Of a stretch of 64,000 nt of DNA, positions 11,849 through 25,284 are shown one piece after another; within the stretch, counting starts at the first letter, position 1; every line of letters begins with the position of its first letter. Position numbers and translations under genes: made by a program. The DNA comes from Leptodactylus fallax (Eukaryota; Chordata; Amphibia; Anura; Leptodactylidae): contig CAMRHE010000169.1 in NCBI GenBank assembly GCA_947044405.1, positions 4,154,501-4,218,500 on the forward strand, read 5' to 3'. Below the pieces are notes generated by a model. It worked only from the letters and a program-made list of their open reading frames with translations. It searched no databases and was not told the DNA's origin.

Positions 11849-12445
11849 CAGTACAGACCAAACGTTTGGACACACCTTCTCATTCCAAGAGTTTTCTGTA
11901 TTTTCATGACTATAAAAATTGTAGATTCACACTGAAGGCATCAAAACTATGAATTAACACATGTGGAATTATATACTTAACAAAAAAGTGTGAAACAACT
12001 GAAAATATGTCTTATATTCTAGGTTCTTCAAAGTAGCCACCTTTTGCTTTGATTACTGCTTTGCACACTCTTGGCATTCTCTTGATTAGTTTCAAGAGGT
12101 AGTCACCTGAAATGGTCTTCCAACAGTCTTGAAGGAGTTCCCAGAGATGCTTAGCACTTGTTGGCCCTTTTGCCTTCACTCTGTGGTCCAGCTCACCCCA
12201 AACCATCTCGATTGGGTTCAGGTCTGGTGACTGTGGAGGCCAGGTCATCTGGCGTAGCACCCCATCACTCTCCTTCTTGGTCAAATAGCCCTTACACAGT
12301 TTGGAGGTGTGTTTGGGGTCATTGTCCTGTTGAAAAATAAATGATGGTCCAACTAAACGCAAACCGGATGGAATAGCATGCCGCTGCAAGATGCTGCGGT
12401 AACCATGCTGGTTCAGTATTTCAGTATTCCTTCAATTTTGAAGGA

Positions 12446-12448
<3 letters not shown>
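11849..12448 (-). mobile_element. Tc1-like element A: C-terminal half and one terminal repeat
   Basis: Starts cagtacagacc immediately after TA. On the minus strand it encodes the C-terminal half of a Tc1-like transposase (12012 up to 12448) with D in QQDNDPKHTSK and E in LNPIEMVW, ending YFEEPRI. It stops abruptly at 12448 within the sequence coding IEGILNQHG and runs into a TA microsatellite. A 9-bp duplication (aatactgaa twice) sits near 12410-12430. The N-terminal half is missing here but is supplied by element B, which is the same family. Confidence 0.85.
12012..12448 (-). pseudogene. Tc1-like transposase, C-terminal fragment
   Basis: Open from the truncation point to the natural stop. 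It contains the second catalytic Asp (QQDNDPKH), the third catalytic Glu (PDLNPIEMVWGEL) and the family's C-terminal tail (MPRVCKAVIKAKGG). It lacks the helix-turn-helix domain and first Asp, so it is non-functional by itself. Codons at the very start of the fragment are disturbed by the 9-bp duplication. Confidence 0.85.

Positions 12449-12490
<42 letters not shown>
12449..12490. repeat. (TA)n microsatellite
   Basis: About 42 bp of TA repeats joining the truncated edge of element A to the terminal repeat of element B. Confidence 0.9.
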
Positions 12491-12493
<3 letters not shown>

Positions 12494-13579
12494 TACAGAC
12501 CAAAAGTTTGGACACACCTTCTCATTCCAAGAGTTTTCTGTATTTTCATGACTATAAAAATTGTAGATTCACACTGAAGGCATCAAAACTATGAATTAAC
12601 ACATGTGGAATTATATACTTAACAAAAAAGTGTGAAACAACTGAAAATATGTCTTATATTCTAGGTTCTTCAAAGTAGCCACCTTTTGCTTTGATTACTG
12701 CTTTGCACTCTCTTGGCATTCTCTTGATGAGCTTCAAGAGGTAGTCACCTGAAATGGTTTTCACTTCACAGGTGTGCCCTTTCAGGTTTAATAAGTGGGA
12801 TTTCTTGCCTTATAAATGGGATTGGGAACATCAGTTGTGTTGTTCAGAAGTCAGGTGGATACACAGCTGATAGTCCTACTGAATGGAGTGTTAGAATTTG
12901 TATTATAGCAAGAAAAAAGCAGCTAAGTAAAGAAAAACGAGTGGTCATCATTACTTTAATAAATGAAGGTCAGTCAGTCCGAAAAATTGGGAAAACTTTG
13001 AAAGTGTCCCCAAGTGCAGTGGCCAAAACCATCAAGCGCTACAAAGATACTGGCTCACAAGAGGACCGCGCCAGGAAAGGAAGACCAAGAGTCACCTCTG
13101 CTGCAGAGGATAAGTTCATCCGAGTCACCAGCCTCAGAAATCGCAGGTTAACAGCAGCTCAGATTAGAGACCAGGTCAATGCCACACAGAGTCCTAGCAG
13201 CAGACACATCTCTACAACAACTGTTAAGAGGAGACTGTGTGCAGCAGGCCTTCATGGTAAAATAGCTGCTAGGAAACCACTGCTAAGGACAGGCAACAAG
13301 CAGAAGAGACTTGTTTGGGCTAAAGAACACAAGGAATGGACATTAGACCTGTGGAAATCTGTGCTTTGGTCTGATGAGTCCAAATTTGAGATCTTTGGTT
13401 CCAACCACCGTGTCTTTGTGCGACGCAGAAAAGGTGAACGAATGGACTCTACATGCCTGGTTCCCACCGTGAAGCATGGAGGAGGAGGTGTGATGGTGTG
13501 GGGGTGCTTTGCTGGTGACACTGTTGGGGATTTATTCAAAATTGAAGGAATACTGAACCAGCATGGTTACCACAGCATC
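12491..13579 (+). mobile_element. Tc1-like element B: terminal repeat and N-terminal half
   Basis: Starts cagtacagacc after TA; the first roughly 270 bases match element A almost base for base because the long terminal repeat of this family extends into sequence equivalent to the C-terminal coding end. It then carries a plus-strand transposase N-terminal half and is cut off at 13579, inside the codons for HGYHSI, after which the sequence is unrelated. The right terminal repeat is missing. Confidence 0.85.
12905..13579 (+). pseudogene. Tc1-like transposase, N-terminal fragment
   Basis: Homology starts at 12905, where the expected ATG is ATA, followed by ARKKQLSKEKRVVIITL. The two helix-turn-helix subdomains, a GRPR linker (RKGRPRVTSAAED) and the first catalytic Asp (WSDESKFEIFG) are intact and open, as is GGGGVMVWGCF. 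The frame leaves the family at 13579 and hits a stop at 13588. The second Asp and the Glu are absent. A start-codon loss plus truncation make it non-functional. Confidence 0.87.
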
Positions 13580-14417
13580 AGCACATAAAACAAAAATGGG
13601 AATAAAATATAGAGTAATACCAGACCTAAGGAAGACTCTTGAGCACAGCTCTCCCTCTTAGCTGTCTCTCTTCCAGGCTCCACAGAAAGACAAAAGACCT
13701 CACCCCACCTCAGTGCTGTCCAGCTCCACCCTTCACCCCCCCTTTTGGACATCTGGGATATCACACTGACGATGGTATGCACATAAAACCACTGGAGCGA
13801 ATTGACCACCAATGTAAACACAGCTCTACATTCCTACAGATATGTGAGACTGATACGAATGAAGAATGATACATGTCCAAGAAAGATACATAAATTGAGG
13901 GTCTCATCATCACAGGGGACAAAATGGTGGGCCAAAAATATGGACTGTAATACATTAGAAAACTGGCATCGATAGGTTGATAAATTCTCCCATAATATCT
14001 CTAGTTAGTATGTTTCCTTTCTGTGTTGTATTATGTGTGATCTCCAATTTATTACAGACTTTCCAATTTAGAGCCGAGTAACAGAACATATTTAGCTCCA
14101 TATAACGTCATCTAGCTCGATATCTTACATGCTGAAGATAACTACATTAAAAAAAAAAAAAAAAAAAAAGGAACCGAAGACCTTTTATGATCTGGTGGAG
14201 TGATGCTGGACTCGGCTAGTGGAATAATGGCAGCCTCTGACCACACAAGATAAAGTATATTTCATTACTTGTAAACCATCCTTTTAAATGATTGCAGTGT
14301 CTCTAGTGGTGGGCTTTAGTGGTGTTTGTTGATGAAGCTTTTATGTACATGTGTTATGAATGCAGAGTTTAAAGAGGACCTCTCACTTCTGTTGACATTC
14401 TGTTTCAGTAAATACAT
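13580..14417. other. No gene seen; A-run at 14149-14169
   Basis: No recognised domain or repeat structure except a 21-base A run at 14149-14169, which could be the tail of an old retroposed sequence reading in the plus direction, though no source gene is recognised upstream. Confidence 0.4.
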
Positions 14418-15850
14418 TTAAGCTACATTCACATTTGTGTCAGAGTCTCCATTAGTAGACTTTCATCTGGCACCAGAGGCGTAGCTAGCGGGGGGGGCAG
14501 AGGGGCGGCTGCACCGGGCCCACTGACATTGTAGGGCCCACCCTGGGGCCCCAATTAATACATCTTTTACTTTTAACTAGATCGGTGCCTGCAGGAACTG
14601 TAAAATGCCGCATTTTTTTTCCCGTGGCGTTTTTGCCACGTGGGGCCCCATCCCCACTTTGTGGTAAAATATGTGGACATGCTGCGATTTCCAAAACAGT
14701 CGTGGTTTTGGAAATCGCAGCATTCCTATGGAAACGCTCCCGGTTTCCCTGTAGATATAATTGAAGCAGAAAGTCCGGAGAGGAAACCTCTGCGAACTTT
14801 CTGTGCAAAGCGCAGCAGGAAGAACAGCGCTTTTTTGCTGCGGGACACCACGTGGGGCCTTAGGCTTAAAGAGTTTTCCAGCTCATTTTTAATTGATGAT
14901 CTATTCTCAGAATAGATCATCAATAAGAGATAAGTGACTCCCCACTGATCAGCTGTATGAAGGGGCTATGGCGCCTGTTTATATCACACGCTGTCTGTTT
15001 ATAGTGACCGTGTGATGTAATTCCAGCCTTGTCACATAGACGTGTATAGGACGAGGCTGTAGTTACATTACATGGCCACTATGAGATGAATGACACTGTG
15101 TAAACAGAGAAGGTGTCACGGTGCTTACACAGGTACCACAGTTCATTCAAACGGCTGATCCTGGGGGTCCCGATTATTGGAACCCCATTAATTATTTTTA
15201 CCTTTTGTTTACTTTTTAATTAAGAAACACCTGGGACCTTATTAATAAGGGGCACTATTTAAAGTGAGTACACAGGGAAGTTATTAATTTAAAGATGCAC
15301 TTGTGGGTATTATTATGGGGGGGGGTTATATTATTTATTTTATAATTGGAGGTAGCAGCAGGGTGGGTGTGCAGGTGAGGACAATGTGGGTCAGGTGCCT
15401 GGAAAAGTGAGGAGCCAAAAATGTCTGTGCTGCAAACTTTACAGAGACTGGAAGAAGTGGTCATGGCGGTTCAGATGAAAGAGACGGGGAATGTGAACGA
15501 TTAGTCAGAGACGTCACCTGTAAGTCACTAAATGTTACTGCACTGTATTTGCCTAAATCATCTGCAGAGCCCTGTGTCGATCCGATATATACTGGTCACC
15601 GTATAGTGATAATATCGGTATACCTAAGTTGGGGGCCCACTTGGACATGTTCGCCCCCCCCTGTGCTGAACCCCTAGCTACGCCTCTGTCTGGCACTTTC
15701 AGTTTATAATCAATGGTCACCTGAAAGATCTGATATTATAGTCAATGGGGTCAGTCTGGCTCAGTATCAGTTTTAATGGTCCGTCTCTTCGTTGTTCTGG
15801 TCCTCCGATGGACCAGAACAACGGACAGCCTGGCACTAGTGTGAATCTAA
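14418..15850. repeat. MITE interrupted by a hAT-type element
   Basis: Left tip ttaagctacattcacatttg and right tip actagtgtgaatctaa are imperfect inverted repeats of a frog-type MITE. The right half has a perfect 14-bp stem pairing 15790-15803 with 15810-15823. The two halves are separated by the 1215-bp insertion at 14474-15688; without it and one copy of its 8-bp duplication the MITE is about 210 bp. Confidence 0.65.
14474..15688. mobile_element. Non-autonomous hAT-type element (1215 bp) with perfect TSD
   Basis: Terminal inverted repeats CAGAGGCGTAGCTAG (14474) and CTAGCTACGCCTCTG (ending 15688) are flanked by identical 8-bp copies of tctggcac (14466-14473 and 15689-15696). An 8-bp target duplication with CAG...CTG ends is characteristic of hAT transposons. 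The interior is non-coding and itself contains a GGCCCCA-family MITE copy at about 14590-14868 and other repeat pieces. Confidence 0.85.
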
Positions 15851-18542
15851 GGTAACTCCCCATAAGGTATCTTTTTATCACTCTCCATTATGCTGTTCCT
15901 CTATTATTCTTCCTAAAAATGTATTAATAAATTAACAATTGGGTGTATCCATGCCCCTTGTCTGCAGAACATGTCCTTAAACTGTTGAACCAGACAGCAC
16001 TGATTGGACAGTGTTAGTAGGGTGACACTCTCCCAATTGGTAATGCCCAGATATCAATTCATCCATACATTTCTAGTAGAAATAACAAAGGAATGGCATA
16101 ATGTGGAGCTTTGAGAAAAGATGTTTCAGGATTGATAGTTTATGTAGATTACAAGCTTTTACTAACACAGGCATGTCAGAAATGTGTATTCTGATGAGAT
16201 ATTCCAACGTCCCTGAAGACTCATAGCAAACATCTGGCTTCAGTGTTTATAGTTTTCAAAAAAAAAAAAAAAAAACAGCCAGAAATAAACCTAAACACTG
16301 CATGTGGGTCCCTCATTACTTATGCTACCGTTTTATTAATGTAGGATTATTTTCTTCAAATCATTGCCTCTGGGGTTTAAAGGGTTAATTAGTGCCTGAC
16401 AGATGGTAGTGACATCTTTTGAAGTGTCCATACTGTCTTGTGGGCCAGATTGCATGGTATGGTCTTACAGTCAAGGGCTCAGGCTTGTTTTGCTCCCTTA
16501 ATAATAATTCCAGATTAAATGGCATTTCATCACCTCTCCTGCTCTTGCAGTGACCTCGCTAGATCCGCACGCTTCAGGTCCCAACCTTCTTCATCCCTCT
16601 TACATTGATGAATTGCTTATTGTAAGAGGAGTCAAACCTCTAACTACTGAAGCATTTTATAATTCATTAGCAGGTGCAATAGGGCTAATCTGCTGATAGT
16701 GATCAAAAGTGCTGGTCCATCTTGTCTTCTACTGTCATTCCTATGACCTTCATTAAGCAAAGGTAGAAGAGCTAATCTTCAGTGAAGTGAGTGTTATCAT
16801 TGAAAACAAGCTGGGAATACCAACACTGTTGTGTATTTATAGAGGAACTGTACCACTTACTTTGCTAGAGCTGTAACAACTCTGTGTATATTCTACCTGT
16901 ACAGCTTATAAAATAAAGGAACTATGTAGTCATATAGTCTATGAATAAGTATGTCTTTGTGAATATATATATTTATTTTTTAATAGTTCATACAATTGTG
17001 CTTGGAACAATGGGAATTGTACTGCTGTCCTTGGGCATCAATGGTTTATATTACATACTAGCTGCTGAATTATATTTAAATCATATATTCACCTTTCAAC
17101 ACAGTTTTACATATACAGTAAATGTAATGCATACAATTGTGAAACAGCAGACTCAGGAACACAAAGTCCTGGCAGTCTGCAGACTCATGAACCCAACACA
17201 CAAGTTCCTGGCAGATGCTGGCTAGCTCCAGGACATTGGTTGTATAGTGGTGCATACAAGGTAGTACCACAATGTTGTGGTGCAGACAAGGTACTAACAC
17301 TGGCCTGTGTCATGAATTTGTGTATGGCGCTGGAAGAGAAGTAGAGGAAGGAGTAGTGACTAAACAGAAGAATCAGGTCTGGGGTCTGACTTAATGGAGT
17401 TATGCCACCAAACATATTTATCCTCTGTCCATAGGATAAAGGATAAATTGGATTAAGGATATAGGATTTACCCCTGATGTAAATGCAGCTGGGATGAATG
17501 TAGGCGTGCCCCTGCTGGACTTGACACACTCCCACTTCCATTCACTTCAGTGGGAGTGCAGGATGTAACTGAGTGCTGTGTTTTGATAAGCAATCTATGC
17601 TATGGATAAAGAATATTGTAAATATCTTTGGTGATATAACCTTAATTTTGGGGTATGATCTGTTATGTGAGTTAAATTTTGGGTGTGTTCTGGGATCTGA
17701 ATTAATTTTGGAACCAGTCTTGGGTCTAAATAAATTTGGAATCTATATTTATTTTGCAGCCTGGTTTAGGATTTGCAGTGTGACAAAAAGTGATACTCTA
17801 GAATTACCTTATGGGGAGTTAATCTAGATTCACAGTAGTTACTTCATTTGTATTATATGTAAGTTAAGTGATGAATTGCACACTTTTTTAAGTTTCACCA
17901 TGTGACCATATGGACCAAGGGGTTTTCTAATGTTCCCAATGATTGCATGAGTTTAGATACCACTTTGGGCAGTGTAATGCATGTCTTATCTTAACATTTT
18001 GTTCTTACTTACTTACTTAAAGTACTACACTTAGAATTCTCTGTGATTCTGCCATCATTTGCAGTGTAGAGATATGTCACTAAGTGATTACTGACAAGTT
18101 ACAGGCTTATACTGGGTAAGGGCTAAAATTCAGGTCTAACAAGAATTATGGGAAATTAAAGACAGACCTTATTTGTAGAATATAATGTTCAGAGATAGTG
18201 AAGAGTAAGCTGAGTCATTTGTCATAGATTCAATTTTGATTGTTTAATGTAGTTATTAAACAAGAAAATCCATACACTGCTGTCAGGTGAGTGGCAATGA
18301 GTAATACAAAGCACTGCAAATTGTATATTTGAGTGGAACCAATACCAGACAACTGAGAAGGCAGGGCTCACAGATTATCAAAGCACATACACAAATATGG
18401 CACCACTCACATGTATTAATATATCACTCTGATCTGTATAGCATGAATCTCTTGGCACCCATGAAAAAAAAAAATTCAAAAGTGACAATGAGTATGGGTG
18501 TAATATGACTGTACGCCATTGTCACAGAAAAACACCAATCTA
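15851..18542. other. No gene seen
   Basis: 2.7 kb with no convincing exon, transposase or RNA gene. There is an A-run at about 16258-16275 and AT-rich tracts near 16960-16985. Short frames have no recognisable motifs. This may be the least repeat-dense single-copy-looking stretch of the window together with 21-22.9 kb. Confidence 0.4.
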
Positions 18543-19978
<1,436 letters not shown>

Positions 19979-19980
19979 TA

Positions 19981-20693
19981 TCTGGAAATCAGATAGAAGG
20001 GATCTTCCATTTTTAATTTAATGTTGAAAAAGTTAGGATGGATACAAATATTAAAGAATACCCCTTTAATGATACTTGGGGTTCAGTGAATGTAGTGCTC
20101 AATACTGTTGACTTTCCCAAAACATTGTTTGGCGGGGGCCAAGAAAGTTGACGGTGACAGTGAAAATGTGTTTTTGCTGGAAACTTACCCAAGACCACAC
20201 TGCAAAATTTCTCTGCATAAATTCTGCAACATATAGCCTTATTTTTAGTGCATCTTTCAACATATAGCACACTATACTTGGAGGTAGAAAGGCCAAATCT
20301 GTGACAGACCACTCTAGAAACTAAGTATCGAAAAGAAAGGTACTTGCCACTTGCCACCAAAAGTGCTTGGAAAAATATCACCTTGAATCAACACCACTTG
20401 AAAACCACTAACAACCTGTCTACATGACCTGCCTTCCTGTAGGACAACATGCCATGTTTCCAACTTTTTCATGTTTTTTTGACAATAAATTTAGCATATG
20501 ACTGACCAAGATAGTGACTAGAGTCCAATAAATCACCCTTTAGGTTTGGAAGAACGTGGGTTGCACATCATGCATGCATATCTGTATGTCAACAGGTCAG
20601 AGTTTCTAACAAATATTTCCAAAATCTTGTTGAATCCAAGCCACAAATATTAAACAATTTCTGAAACCAAAAGCGAGTTTTACCCGGTATTAG
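19981..20693. other. No gene seen
   Basis: No coding domain, RNA gene or clean repeat boundary recognised; AT-rich. Confidence 0.4.
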
Positions 20694-21080
20694 TAAGGGT
20701 ATGTTCACACAGAATTTTGTGCAGGCTGAAAAAATTTGCTTCAGAAATTAGGAAACGTTTTTTGACACATTTTTTTTACATGATGTGGTTTTTCTTGCAT
20801 TTTTTTGTTGCTTTTTTTTTTTTTTTTTGCTCCAGCACACTGTATGGACCTGGAAACTTTAAAGAAAATGCATCAGAAACTGCGTCAAAAAAATGTGTTG
20901 CGTTTTTTCCACCTCCCATTGATTTCAATGGGTTTTTCAAGGCGGAATCTGCCTGAAGATAGGTCATGTCACTATTTTTCCTCTAACTGAAAAAAATCAG
21001 CTAGAGGAAAAAAAAACTGCTACTGACTCCCATTGACTCACATTCAGTCTGCAAAAAACTCAATCTGAACATTCCTTAAG
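20694..21080. repeat. MITE with GTATGTTCACAC-type end
   Basis: The left tip taagggtatgttcacac faces the right tip ctgaacattccttaag as an imperfect inverted repeat. Interior landmarks are long T runs (20810-20829), 'ccattgatttcaatggg' and the inverted pair cctctaactga/cagctagagg. Non-coding; a common style of frog non-autonomous element. Confidence 0.6.
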
Positions 21081-22929
21081 GGAGAAGTGGTTAGAAACGT
21101 CCTCTTTCATGTGACCAAGGAATGGAAGGGCCTCTCTAAACACCTGGCTGCTTTTAACACATTTTGGCCTCTTTGTTACTAAGACTATAGCTACAACACT
21201 TCTACTACCACTCTTCGAGATATATTAACTTATTTGCACATTGCGCCATACATGTACAGCGCAGGCAGTACATAGTTCCATACAGTATCATACATGTACT
21301 GTTCAAGGATAACTCAGGCATAGACATGTGCTTGCTTAATACAGCTGTAATATATGAGATTAAATAATCAACCTTTTAGAAGCATGGTCACTGGTGTCTG
21401 TGACACCTAAGTGGTTTACAGAGGGAGGCATGCCATATCTATTTTAAACAGTCCAAAGAAATCCCCATGTCACTGCCAGGTCTTGGGCTCTGTATTGGTC
21501 TTCGTGGACACCAGAGACTGTTCATGAAATCCGTAAGCAATGTCACACCTTTCTGTGCATTTATGGTTATTTGCCAAAGAGTGAACATGGGGAGAATTTG
21601 CTGTTACTGTGTAACCCCTGAACATCATATCTAGCTTAATTTAGAAAGTGGATGCAAATAAAACATCCCTTTAGATAAAACTGCTTGTCCATTTTTCCAG
21701 GTAGCTCAACAGAAAACCACTTTTCCTTCCCACTTCCTTCCCCTTACTGTAGTATATGAGAAGGATTTTGTTTTATTCAGAGTGCTCTTATTTTACACAT
21801 GGGACACATATCCTAATGGCAAACCTGGATCTAGTTTAATCTCAGTGGGAGAGCAAATTGCTTGCGGTGCTTGCTCAGCAATTAATCCTCTGAAATCCCT
21901 ACACAAGCACCTTTTACATCTTGAAACCAATGGTGACAAATCATGGCATTTTTAATGAACAATACAAAGTCATGGCTAACCTACAAGTAAATTTGGATAG
22001 ACAATGTTTCCTACAAATACATGTAAATGATTATAAACGGTTTTCAGATGTCTTATTGTAATACTATTGTACAGTACAAAGTGCCTAATCCAAAGGCATA
22101 ACAATATCCCCCTCCCCTATGCTCCATTTCTATCAGAAATGCACCTGTATTACACTCATTTGACTTTGGAGTAAAAGTAAAGTGTAACCTTTCCTGGTGC
22201 TGGCGCATGTTTCCACAAACCCCCATATTAGTATGGGATAAAGTACATGCAATAATGAATCAATGTGTCTAGAAATAACTTACATGTTATGGTATTGCTA
22301 TATAACTAATTCTGTATCTGTATTGGAGTTGCTACATGAACAATTTCCCCATATGGCTCAGGAAACGGATATATTCTGCTATTGGCAAGTAAGTATTTAA
22401 CTATAATCCAATACAGTTTTTTTTTTTTTATATAGGTTCCAAGGCAGGTTGGACTTTGCCTCTCAGGACCCAGGTTGGAAAGTCAAAACTTGGTACTAGA
22501 AAATAAGTGTATCTTTAAAGAGAAGCAAGCCAGTTACCCTATGGTGGGCCAAAGGGGTTATTAACAAGACTAAACCAGGAGAGTGCAGAATTGCTAAAAG
22601 TTAACCAGAGATGAGTCCAAGCCATAGTCAAATCCAAGAGGTCGAGGTCACAAATACAGCCAAATCCAAAGAATGGGGGTAATCCAGGAGAGCAATCCAA
22701 ATGTCAATACCAGGAGATCAGTAATGCCAGGGAGTGAACACAGCAAAAAAAGAGCCCAGCTGCAAAAACAATCTCTGACAAATGACTAGTGCTAGAGCCA
22801 AGTTTAAATCCCCCAACTCAACCCAGGATTTGATGGTAGATTCTGACTGGGTCTCCATCTCAAATTTCTGACAGGCTGAGCAGAACCAGGCTGAGTTTGA
22901 CTAGTGGTATGTTAACCTCATTTGGGCAG
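21081..22929. other. No gene seen
   Basis: No domain or RNA gene recognised. From about 22440 to 22920 the sequence has a repeat-like style (runs of 'aatccaagag', 'gaccc') but no ends were found. Mostly single-copy-looking within this window. Confidence 0.4.
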
Positions 22930-23205
22930 GTGTCATTGTACTATATGGGGAGATAAGGGGGCAATACACGGGAGAACAAGGGGGTACTGTATGGGGATAT
23001 AACAGGCCATTATATGGGGGCATTGTACTGTATATGGATTTAAGGGGTCATTATATTATATGGGGGTATAAAGGAGGCTACGGAATGGAGGTATAAAGGA
23101 CCACTGAACTGTATTGGGGCATACGTAGGACATTATACTGTTGGGGTATAAGGGGGACATTATACTATATGAGTGCATAAGGGGCCATTATACGTGTGGG
23201 GGGCA
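22930..23205. repeat. Degenerate minisatellite, ggggtataagggg theme
   Basis: A theme of roughly 27-32 bases (about 'ggggtataagggggccattatactatat') repeats eight or nine times with heavy divergence. Not coding. Confidence 0.6.
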
Positions 23206-23429
23206 AATCAATTATTGCTGCAGATTTCTCTCATGGTTTTCAATCTTTGCAATGAAAAGGTTGAACGTTACAGAAGACCAACACCATTCCAGCAGGTCGC
23301 TGAAGAAAATGACGCAATTTCAGGTGTTCTTTGCTTTTGCACCTTTTAGAAGGAAACACTGCTGCTGCCACAAAAGGGCCCACTGAGGCTCTGTCGCCCA
23401 AGGGCCCACACAGACCTGGAGCCTGCCCT

Positions 23430-23880
23430 GGCTATCAGTCAGCACGGAAATCATCAAGCAGCTCCCATAGCAATTACCGACCAATGACTTCCCAGATGTG
23501 TTTGATAGGAAACAAGTCCTGACTCCTGAGAGCTCACAGTAGCACAAGCAAAATGCTGCAAAGCATTGTCCTGTTGAACAGTGGTTCCTGGGAAACTTTG
23601 GAGAAATGGCCGTACCATTGGTTCCACAACCAAATCAATATGAATGAAGACTAGAGGGGTTCTGCTACTGTATATTATGCCACCCCACAGCATAATCCCA
23701 GGAGCAGGACTAGTGTGACATTCCCATGTGAAGGCCTTTTAGTGGTGAGCCCACATGGCCTCCAGACCAATCTCCAAATAATTACATACAAGACAAAAGT
23801 AGCTGAAGAGGATAGACCTCCAGTGCAGTCTCCATTGTCATTTTGTTGAAGTCTTTGAGAGTGGTGGTGTGAGGTCATTA
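23430..23880 (-). pseudogene. Decayed mariner/Tc1-type transposase remnant
   Basis: On the minus strand, pieces in different frames line up in the order expected for a mariner/Tc1 catalytic domain: APGIMLWGGIIYSSRTPLVF (about 23710-23650), FPGTTVQQDNALQHF with the second Asp (about 23600-23560), then DLFPIKHIWEVIGR (about 23520-23475). The last corresponds to the usual SPDLSPIEHVW, so the catalytic Glu position reads Lys. Several frameshifts and stops separate the pieces. The first Asp region is not clear. This is an old, non-functional copy; exact ends were not found. Confidence 0.65.
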
Positions 23881-24536
23881 GAACACCTGCAGGGACATGG
23901 AACACCTGATTCAACAATGGAACATCTGGCTCAAAGCCCAGTGTCTGGAAAAAGGCCTTCTGATGGTTTGTAGCAACACTGTTTTGCTGCCCTAGGTTTG
24001 TGATTTGACCTCCAATTTCACTTGCAATACAGAATGAATCACTATGTGCCCTTCTTCCAGACAATCCATCTATGCATAAGTTTGCCCCGTGCACCACTTG
24101 CTGTCCTACTAGTTTATCATAGTTTTCCCAACCACCAGGATGCACAATGCACAGTATTGTCAGCTTGGCCTAGGTGTGTAGTGATCTACCAGAGTGATAA
24201 ACCAAGGTCTCCCAGTTCAAGGATTGTGTCCCTCTCAATTGTGGCAACAACTGGCATGTCGATTAGCAGGGGGCATCACACAATCATTCCACACCACATG
24301 ATTCAATTTTTCAGGTTTCATGTAGCTAATAAACTTTGCTTTTATTTTGTCTTTTATGCCCTTCCCACATGCCACAGAGCGGAGCTAGGTGCTTGAAACT
24401 TTGATCATTTGCAGATCTTAGCGACACTTGGGTCCTTTTAACTGGACAGATTTTCTTTCCATTATGGAGTACCAATTAACAACATAGCAACTTGATCAAT
24501 GTTGGTTAACTGTTGTTTACATTCAGCAATCACCAT
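23881..24536. other. No gene; possibly further decayed transposon sequence
   Basis: A 156-codon minus-strand frame covers part of this stretch but shows no recognisable motif; its high Gln/Ser/His content and position next to the mariner remnant suggest decayed element DNA rather than a gene. Confidence 0.4.
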
Positions 24537-24753
24537 GAGGATGAGCCCCATAGTGTGGAAACATAGCTTTTTTTGTTGCAGATTTTGCTGCTTTTTTTAG
24601 CCAATGCCAAGAATGGCTACAAAAGGAATGGGAAATATAAAGGAAGTACTTATACTTCTACTTTCTGCTCACTCCACACCTAGTTTTAGCTCAAAAAACC
24701 GCAGCAAAATCTGCAACAAAAAAAGGCACAGTTGGGCTTTGAGCCTTAGTAGG
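24537..24753. repeat. Palindromic MITE copy
   Basis: 'gctttttttgttgcagattttgctg' style sequence near 24566 faces its complement near 24690-24725 (accgcagcaaaatctgcaac), with ends gatgagccccatag and ggctttgagccttag. Same family as 701-878 and the first part of 7715-8031. Confidence 0.6.
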
Positions 24754-25284
24754 AGTACGAATAACTGTTAAATGTTATCTTTTGTCCCACTTCAGCTTGC
24801 TTTTGTTGGCAGCACATCCCCTCTTTGCACAGGAATATTTGCTGCTGACAAAGCCGCATTTTTACGCTTGTATAAACTATCCAATCAACTGAGAAAACAA
24901 TGTTTGCTTGTTTGTTGGGTGATCGAGGGCACGTTTACATGTGGCAATGATTTGGAACAAATGTTCATAGAAACATTTGTCCGTCTGATTATCAACCAAT
25001 GTAAAATTGCTTAAAAAGGATTTTTCATCACCTGCGCCAACTTCAGTTCTTTGCATCAGTTAATAGGCACCACTCTACTTATTCCAGTGCAGCTGGAATT
25101 TTTTCTCTAGCCCCCACCATCCCTGAGTAAATAGTGCCATTGGTTTTGACACCTGATATGCTAAATAGACTCTTTACTGTTAAGTGAATGATATTTACAA
25201 AAGCCTGGGGACAGAGACAGAGAGCTCTGAATAGTGCCACCTTGCCTGCCCCTGCACTCACTTAAAAGTAGAAGACTAGCTGGC
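24754..25284. other. No gene seen
   Basis: Nothing coding recognised. 'tttttcatcacctgcgccaa' to 'cactcacttaaaagta' (25020-25270) has the look of a dispersed repeat but has no paired ends. Confidence 0.35.

Noticed and set aside
14149..14169. Poly-A run as the tail of a processed pseudogene
   Set aside because: No recognisable coding sequence upstream and no flanking duplication seen.
23675..24145. 156-codon minus-strand frame as a possible host gene
   Set aside because: Adjacent to and partly overlapping the mariner-like remnant, with no recognisable domain; more likely decayed transposon.
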